Positions 59,429 to 64,000 of a stretch of DNA of 64,000 nucleotides are shown one piece after another. Every line of letters begins with the position of its first letter. The first letter of the stretch is position 1. A program made the position numbers and the translations under genes. The DNA comes from Saccharum officinarum (Eukaryota > Streptophyta > Magnoliopsida > Poales > Poaceae). Under the pieces are notes generated by a model, which worked only from the letters and a program-made list of their open reading frames with translations, searched no databases and was not told the origin of the DNA. Location: positions 114,310,680 through 114,374,679 of the forward strand of contig CM036160.1 of the NCBI GenBank assembly GCA_020631735.1. Reading direction: 5' to 3'.

Positions 59429-59465
59429 CCTCTCGGGTCGGTGAAGACCACAAATGAGAGACCGG

Positions 59466-59477
59466 GCTCTGATACCA
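59466..59477 (-). promoter_or_regulatory. Primer-binding site of the gag-only element
   Basis: Minus strand TGGTATCAGAGC, a perfect match to the complement of initiator-Met tRNA, two bases after the 5' LTR. Confidence 0.92.
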
Positions 59478-60554
59478 ATTGTAGGGTCGAGATGGCGGAC
59501 TAGAGGGGGGATGAATAGTCCTTTCTAAAAAAACGTGTCGGTAAACCGAAACAAATGCGGAATTAAAACTATCGGTCTAGCCAAGACTACACCCCTCTAT
59601 CTAAGTTCACAAGCACCTCATAAAGATCCTAATTATGTAACTAAGGTGCTTTCCTTAGCAAGAGCTCTCCTAAACAATTCTAGAGCAAGGTCACACAAAC
59701 CTATGCACTAGTACTTTAGCAAAGCCGGGGAGCTCCTACAATTCTAGTAAGCAAAAGCACGAAGCCACCTATGCTCACTAGCAATGCTCAATAGCAAGGC
59801 AACTAATGCCAAACTAGAGAGCGCAAATTACTTAGCTACACAAACTAAGCAAAAACACTAACAAGGTTACACAAACCAAATTAGCCACGCAACGGGAGCT
59901 ACTTCTATGCTACACAAGCAAGAAGGTAACTAGCTAACTACACAAGCAAACTAGTAACAAGAGCAACTACACAAGCACAAGTATATGAATATAAATACAA
60001 GCTTGTGAATCGAAAGCAAACCACCGAGAAGATGTACACAATGTTGACACGGCGGTTTTTCACCGAGGTTCACTTGGTTGCCACCAAGCTAGTCCCCGTT
60101 GTGGCGATACACCCACTTGATGGATCACGAGCTAATTGACTATCAAGAGTCAAACCCTCAGCGGGTGCCGCACATCCACTCTCAAGATGGGGATCCTCCA
60201 AGCCACGAGCTTCACTAGAGTATCCAATTCGCGAACTCCCGCGGGGAAGGATCAAGAACCCCTTACAACACTTGGTGAAGGCTCCAACAATCTCCAATTG
60301 CGAGCTCAATCACCTCCGCTGCTCCAAGCCGTCTACCGTGTCGGGAAACACGGAAGAGTAACAAGAAATCCGCAGCAACTCGAAGATCAAGTGCCTCTAG
60401 AATGCAACTCTCAAGCAATGCACTTGAATCTCACTCAATCTCACTCAAGATGTGCAATCAAGCAAGGAGATGAGTGGAGGGGTTGTTCTCTAGCTCAAAG
60501 TATGTCTCTAGGTCTCAGAATGTGCAAGAGTTACCCTCAAAACCCGTCCACCAT

Positions 60555-60563
60555 CTATTTATA
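60555..60563 (-). promoter_or_regulatory. TATA box in the 5' LTR
   Basis: Minus strand TATAAATAG, placed downstream of the CCGGACGCG array in the direction of transcription, so the array sits in the U3 region just ahead of the core promoter. Confidence 0.65.
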
Positions 60564-60615
60564 ACGAAGGGGTACGCAACTAGCCGTTAGAAGCGACGCA
60601 GTTGAAATCGCGAGC

Positions 60616-61003
60616 ACCGGACGCTCCGGTCTGGGTGACCGGACGCGTCCGGTCACTACGCGACAGACATGAACAGTGCTCGTCCAACTAGCCGTTACCG
60701 TTGACCGGACGCGCTCGACCGAGCCACCGGACGCGCCGGTCCCGTGACCCACCGGACGCGCCGGTCAGCACCGAGCCGCGCACCGCGAAACAACCACCGG
60801 ACGCGCCGAAGGACCCACCGGACGCCACAGTGCCCGCGTCCGGTGGGAGTCCAGTAAGCTCCCGACGCGACCGGACGCGTCCGGTGGTACGTGACCGGAC
60901 GCGCCCCGCGTCCGGTGCACGAACCCTAGCAGCACCCGCGCCGCGATGAACTGACCGGACGCGCCCCGCGTCCGGTGCAGCGTCCGGTGCTGCGTCCGGT
61001 GCA
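60616..61003. repeat. CCGGACGCG/CGCGTCCGG array in the 5' LTR
   Basis: Same array as at 52857-53244; no differences between the two copies noticed. Confidence 0.9.
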
Positions 61004-61844
61004 CGCAGTGACCTCCGTTCGCCTCCGTTTCTTTTCCAACTTTCGGCGCAATAGAAAATAGGCGTTTCACTTCTCCAAAAAGCGCCGAATCCCGCCTCGC
61101 AAGCTCGGCGGGAGGGAGAGAGGAACCCAAACCCCTCTCTACCGCTCCAACTCCACCGCCTTCGCAAATGTGCTAACACCACCGAGTGTACACCACCATG
61201 TGCATGTGTGTTAGCATTTCACAAACATTTTTCCAAGGCGTTATGTTAGCTCTTTACTAGAACCTAAATGCATATGCTCAAGACATTGATCTAGTGGCAC
61301 TTGATTCCCGAGCTAACCGTGATTGCCCCTCTTGATAGTCGGCTATGTATCCTAAACCCGATCATCAACTTCTCTACACACCTATGACCGGTGAAATAGA
61401 AATACCCTAGGTTATACCTTTGCCTTGCGCATTCCACTCCTTCTCCTCCGACGTTGATGCAACACATGCATCAACCCTATCACAAATGATATGATCCACT
61501 TCATATCATCATATGACCTTGGTCCATCGATCTTGACCTCACTTGCTCTTCACCGTTGCGTCGGTCCATCGGCGCCAAGTCTTGCTCAAGCTTCACCGCC
61601 TCACGGTCCATCGCTCCAAAGCCTTCGACTTGCCCTTCACACTTGCAACCGGTCCATCGAGCCAAGCCTCATCTTGATCTTCGCCACCTTGGTCACATGA
61701 CTCCATGTCATGTCTCATATGCAATGAGCTCCTTCATGACACAATCAACTGTGGACTAATTCCCTGTGTATCTCACATAACCATATATTAGTCCACCTAA
61801 GTTGTCACTCAATTACCAAAACCAAACAAGGACATTTCAACATT

Positions 61845-64000
61845 GTGACCTATGGACATCTCCTGTTATCAGTATTTCCGGTTACAAGTACTATCTTGTG
61901 ATGGTCGATGATTTTTCGCATTATTCGTGGACTTTTCCCCTACGTGCGAAGTCCGACACTTTCCCCACGCTCCTTCACTTCTTCTCGTGGGTGTCCACAC
62001 AGTTCGACCTCACCATCAAGGCCGTCCAGTGTGACAATGGTCGTGAGTTTGATAACTCCACCTCCCGCGCCTTCTTTCTCTCTCACGGTGTTCAGTTGCG
62101 CATGTCCTGCCCATATACCTCTTCCCAGAATGGCAAGGCTGAACGGATGATTCGCACCACCAATGACACCGTGCACACCCTTCTGTTTCAGGCCTCTCTT
62201 CTTGCCCGCTTCTGGACTGAGGGCTTACACACCTCCACCTACCTCCTCAATCGTCTTCCTTCCGCTGTCTGTCCTGCTCCTACGCCACACCACGCACTCT
62301 TTGGTACCCTGCCTTGATACGATCATCTTCGCGTCTTCAGGTGTGCGTGTTACCCCAACACCACTGCCACTTCTTCCCACAAGCTGGAACCCCGCTCCAC
62401 TCTCTGTGTCTTTCTCGGGTACTCCCCAGATCACAAGGGGTACCGGTGCTTTGACCTTACCTCCCGTTGGGTACTCATCTCTCGCCATGTGGTATTTGAT
62501 GAGTCCGTCTTTCCCTTCTCCAGCACACCCACCACCACACCTGTTCCTGATCCCTCCTCCCTCTTTCCCGCTGACACCGTGGTCCAGCCACTTTTTCCGT
62601 GGTCTCCTGCAGGTACTGCTTCGCCGCGCTCCTTGCCGGGCACCTGTCCCAGCTCTCCGGCGAGTGCGGGCCCGCCGTCCCCTGGCGAGGCACCGACCTC
62701 TCCGGATGGTGCAGACTCGGGGACTTCGCTTCCCGACATTGCCCCGGGGGACCGTGCCGGTCGCCATGCTCCGGTGCTGCCCCGGCACCGGCACCTGCCC
62801 CGGCACCTTCTTCGCGGTACGCAGCGCCGGTACGGGTGTACCAACGCAGGCCGTGGCCGCCGCCACTCACGGTACCTTCTCCGCCGGGGACACTGACACC
62901 ACCACCTCAGTCCCCGCCGGCCCGTGACGCACCGCTGGTCTACCACCCGCCGCTTCTTCAACGACACCCGCGGCATGTTCACCCGATGGTGACACGGCAC
63001 GCGGCTGGCACGCTGCCACCCCGGGCCCTTGCGGCATCGACCGGCGATGCGCCGGTCTCCCCGGTACCCTTTTCTGTCCGTGACGCCCTGTTGGATCCTC
63101 ACTGGCGTCGTGCGATGGAAGAGGAGTACGCCGCACTCCTCGCCAACCAGACGTGGAAGTTGGTGCCCCAGCCGCCGGGCTCCAACGTCGTCACTGGCAA
63201 GTGGATCTGGACCCACAAGCGTCGGGCTGATGGCACTCTCGAGCGCTACAAGGCTCGCTGGGTTCTCCGGGGTTTCACTCAGCGCCCTGGGGTCGACTAT
63301 GATGAGACTTTCAGCCCGGTGGTCAAGCCTGCCACCGTCCGCACCGTGCTCTCACTGGCGCTAGCTCGGTCGTGGCCAGTCCATCAGCTGGACATCAAGA
63401 ATGCCTTTCTGCACGGCCTTCTTACCGAGATAGTGTACTGCAGTCAGCCGGCGGGGTTCGTTGATTCCTCCCATCCCGACATGGTCTGCCGGCTCAACAG
63501 GTCTCTCTACGGCCTCAAACAGGCACCCCGGGCATGGAACCATCGATTTGCTGCTTTCCTGCTGACTCTGGGATTTGTGGAGGCTAAGTCGGATACATCT
63601 CTGTTTATCTATCAACATGGAGCTGACACTGCGTACTTGCTGCTCTATGTTGATGATATTGTCCTCACAGCCTCCAGTGAGCCCTTCCTCCGCCGGATCA
63701 TTGCCGCTCTTCAGCAGGAGTTTGCTATGAAGGATCTGGGTGTGCTCCACCATTTCCTCGGGGTCACTGTTGAGCCTCGTCCTGCCGGGTTACTTCTTCA
63801 CCAGCGGCGGTACACTCGGGATATCCTGGAGCGGGCTGGGATGACTGACTGCAACCCCTGCTCCACTCCGGTTGATACTCAGGGCAAGCTGTCAGAGGCT
63901 GAGGGCTCCCTAGTGTCTGATCCTACTGCATACAGGAGTCTAGCTGGTGCCCTTCAGTACCTCACCTTTACCCGGCCGGACATCACCTATGCAGTTCAGT
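61845..64000 (+). pseudogene. Copia pol, integrase core and reverse transcriptase
   Basis: Resumes after the nested element's target duplication. Integrase core with the D,D,E residues in VMVDDFSHYSW, QCDNGREF and QNGKAERMIR; TGA in frame at 62315-62317; further Pro-rich tether; a frame change between about 62320 and 62818; then an open frame to the window end holding the Copia RT: KWIWTHKRRADG, RYKARWVLRGFTQRPGVDYDETFSPV, LDIKNAFLHG, SLYGLKQAPRAW and the polymerase YVDD. RNase H lies beyond the window. The stop and the shift make this copy inactive. Confidence 0.85.

Larger units (their letters stand above)
51721..61839 (-). mobile_element. Gag-only LTR retrotransposon (TR-GAG type), 10.1 kb, young
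   Basis: Two 2,360-bp LTRs (51721-54080, 59480-61839), 5-bp target duplication ACATT (51716-51720, 61840-61844), PBS and PPT correctly placed for minus-strand orientation. Internal region 5.4 kb with one ORF, a 673-residue Gag; no protease, integrase, RT or RNase H motif on either strand. The class of plant LTR elements with Gag alone has been called TR-GAG. It must borrow pol functions, probably from a Copia of the Sire type judging by Gag. Confidence 0.9.
59480..61839 (-). repeat. 5' LTR of the gag-only element
   Basis: 2,360 bp, TG...CA ends; same length as the other LTR with two substitutions seen. As the upstream LTR of the minus-strand element it provides the promoter. Confidence 0.95.
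49048..64000 (+). mobile_element. Copia retrotransposon, interrupted by a nested LTR element, runs off the window
   Basis: LTR 49048-49164, PBS, gag, protease, integrase N-terminus to 51720; 10.1-kb insertion; integrase core, then reverse transcriptase to the window end. Order gag-PR-INT-RT is that of Copia. Defects listed under the coding parts show it is not autonomous. Inserted about 30 bp outside the hAT element's right end. Confidence 0.9.

Noticed and set aside
62163..63216. Several overlapping ORFs on both strands up to 261 codons
   Set aside because: Out-of-frame shadows of the Copia pol tether region, which is Pro/Ser-rich and GC-rich.

Overview
This is plant nuclear DNA. Genes carry many GT-AG introns, and the DNA between them is filled with grass-type transposable elements (Stowaway and Tourist MITEs, hAT elements, a MULE MITE, an RTE-like LINE tail, Copia and other LTR elements). 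The gene set and the GC-rich single-exon genes point to a panicoid grass of the sorghum/maize/sugarcane/Miscanthus kind; the exact species is inference and is not settled by the sequence.

Layout. 1-2.7 kb: 3' end of an NLR resistance gene, two weak ORFs, and a SIAMESE-related CDK inhibitor on the minus strand. 3.8-10.3 kb: an uncharacterised TTGCAA-rich repeat split by a hAT element (8-bp target duplication), which itself holds a probable 4-kb solo LTR; then a relict copy of the NLR 3' flank. 10.3-14.5 kb: MITE-bearing intergenic DNA. 14.97-16.05 kb: an intact GT8 galacturonosyltransferase-like (GATL) gene. 18.2-18.7 kb: a MULE MITE with 9-bp target duplication. 19.15-23.29 kb: an intact 11-exon MO25/Cab39-like gene. 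23.9-27.2 kb: a CYP734-like cytochrome P450 on the minus strand with several frame breaks. 28.45 kb: a 100-N assembly gap, followed by only the last two exons of ferredoxin-dependent glutamate synthase. 31.5-39.1 kb: a 22-exon PH-RhoGAP (REN1-like) gene on the minus strand with one frame break near its 3' end and an RTE-like LINE fragment in an intron.

40-64 kb is almost entirely nested transposons: a third TTGCAA-rich repeat carrying a 543-bp Ac-like hAT; a 5.9-kb hAT (8-bp target duplication GGTTCAGT) with a decayed BED-finger transposase; and, 30 bp further on, a Copia element with a 117-bp LTR whose pol gene is split by a 10.1-kb LTR element on the opposite strand. That inner element has 2,360-bp LTRs that differ at only two positions I could find, a 5-bp target duplication (ACATT), a primer-binding site and polypurine tract, but a single ORF: a 673-residue Gag with four CCHC knuckles and no protease, integrase or reverse transcriptase. 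It is the most interesting object in the window: a very young gag-only retrotransposon that must be moved by enzymes supplied from elsewhere.

The host genes are unrelated in function (defence, cell cycle, cell wall, kinase scaffold, brassinosteroid catabolism, nitrogen assimilation, ROP signalling), as expected for a plant chromosome; there is no operon-like logic. Exon boundaries were worked out by hand from GT-AG sites, reading frame and remembered family conservation.
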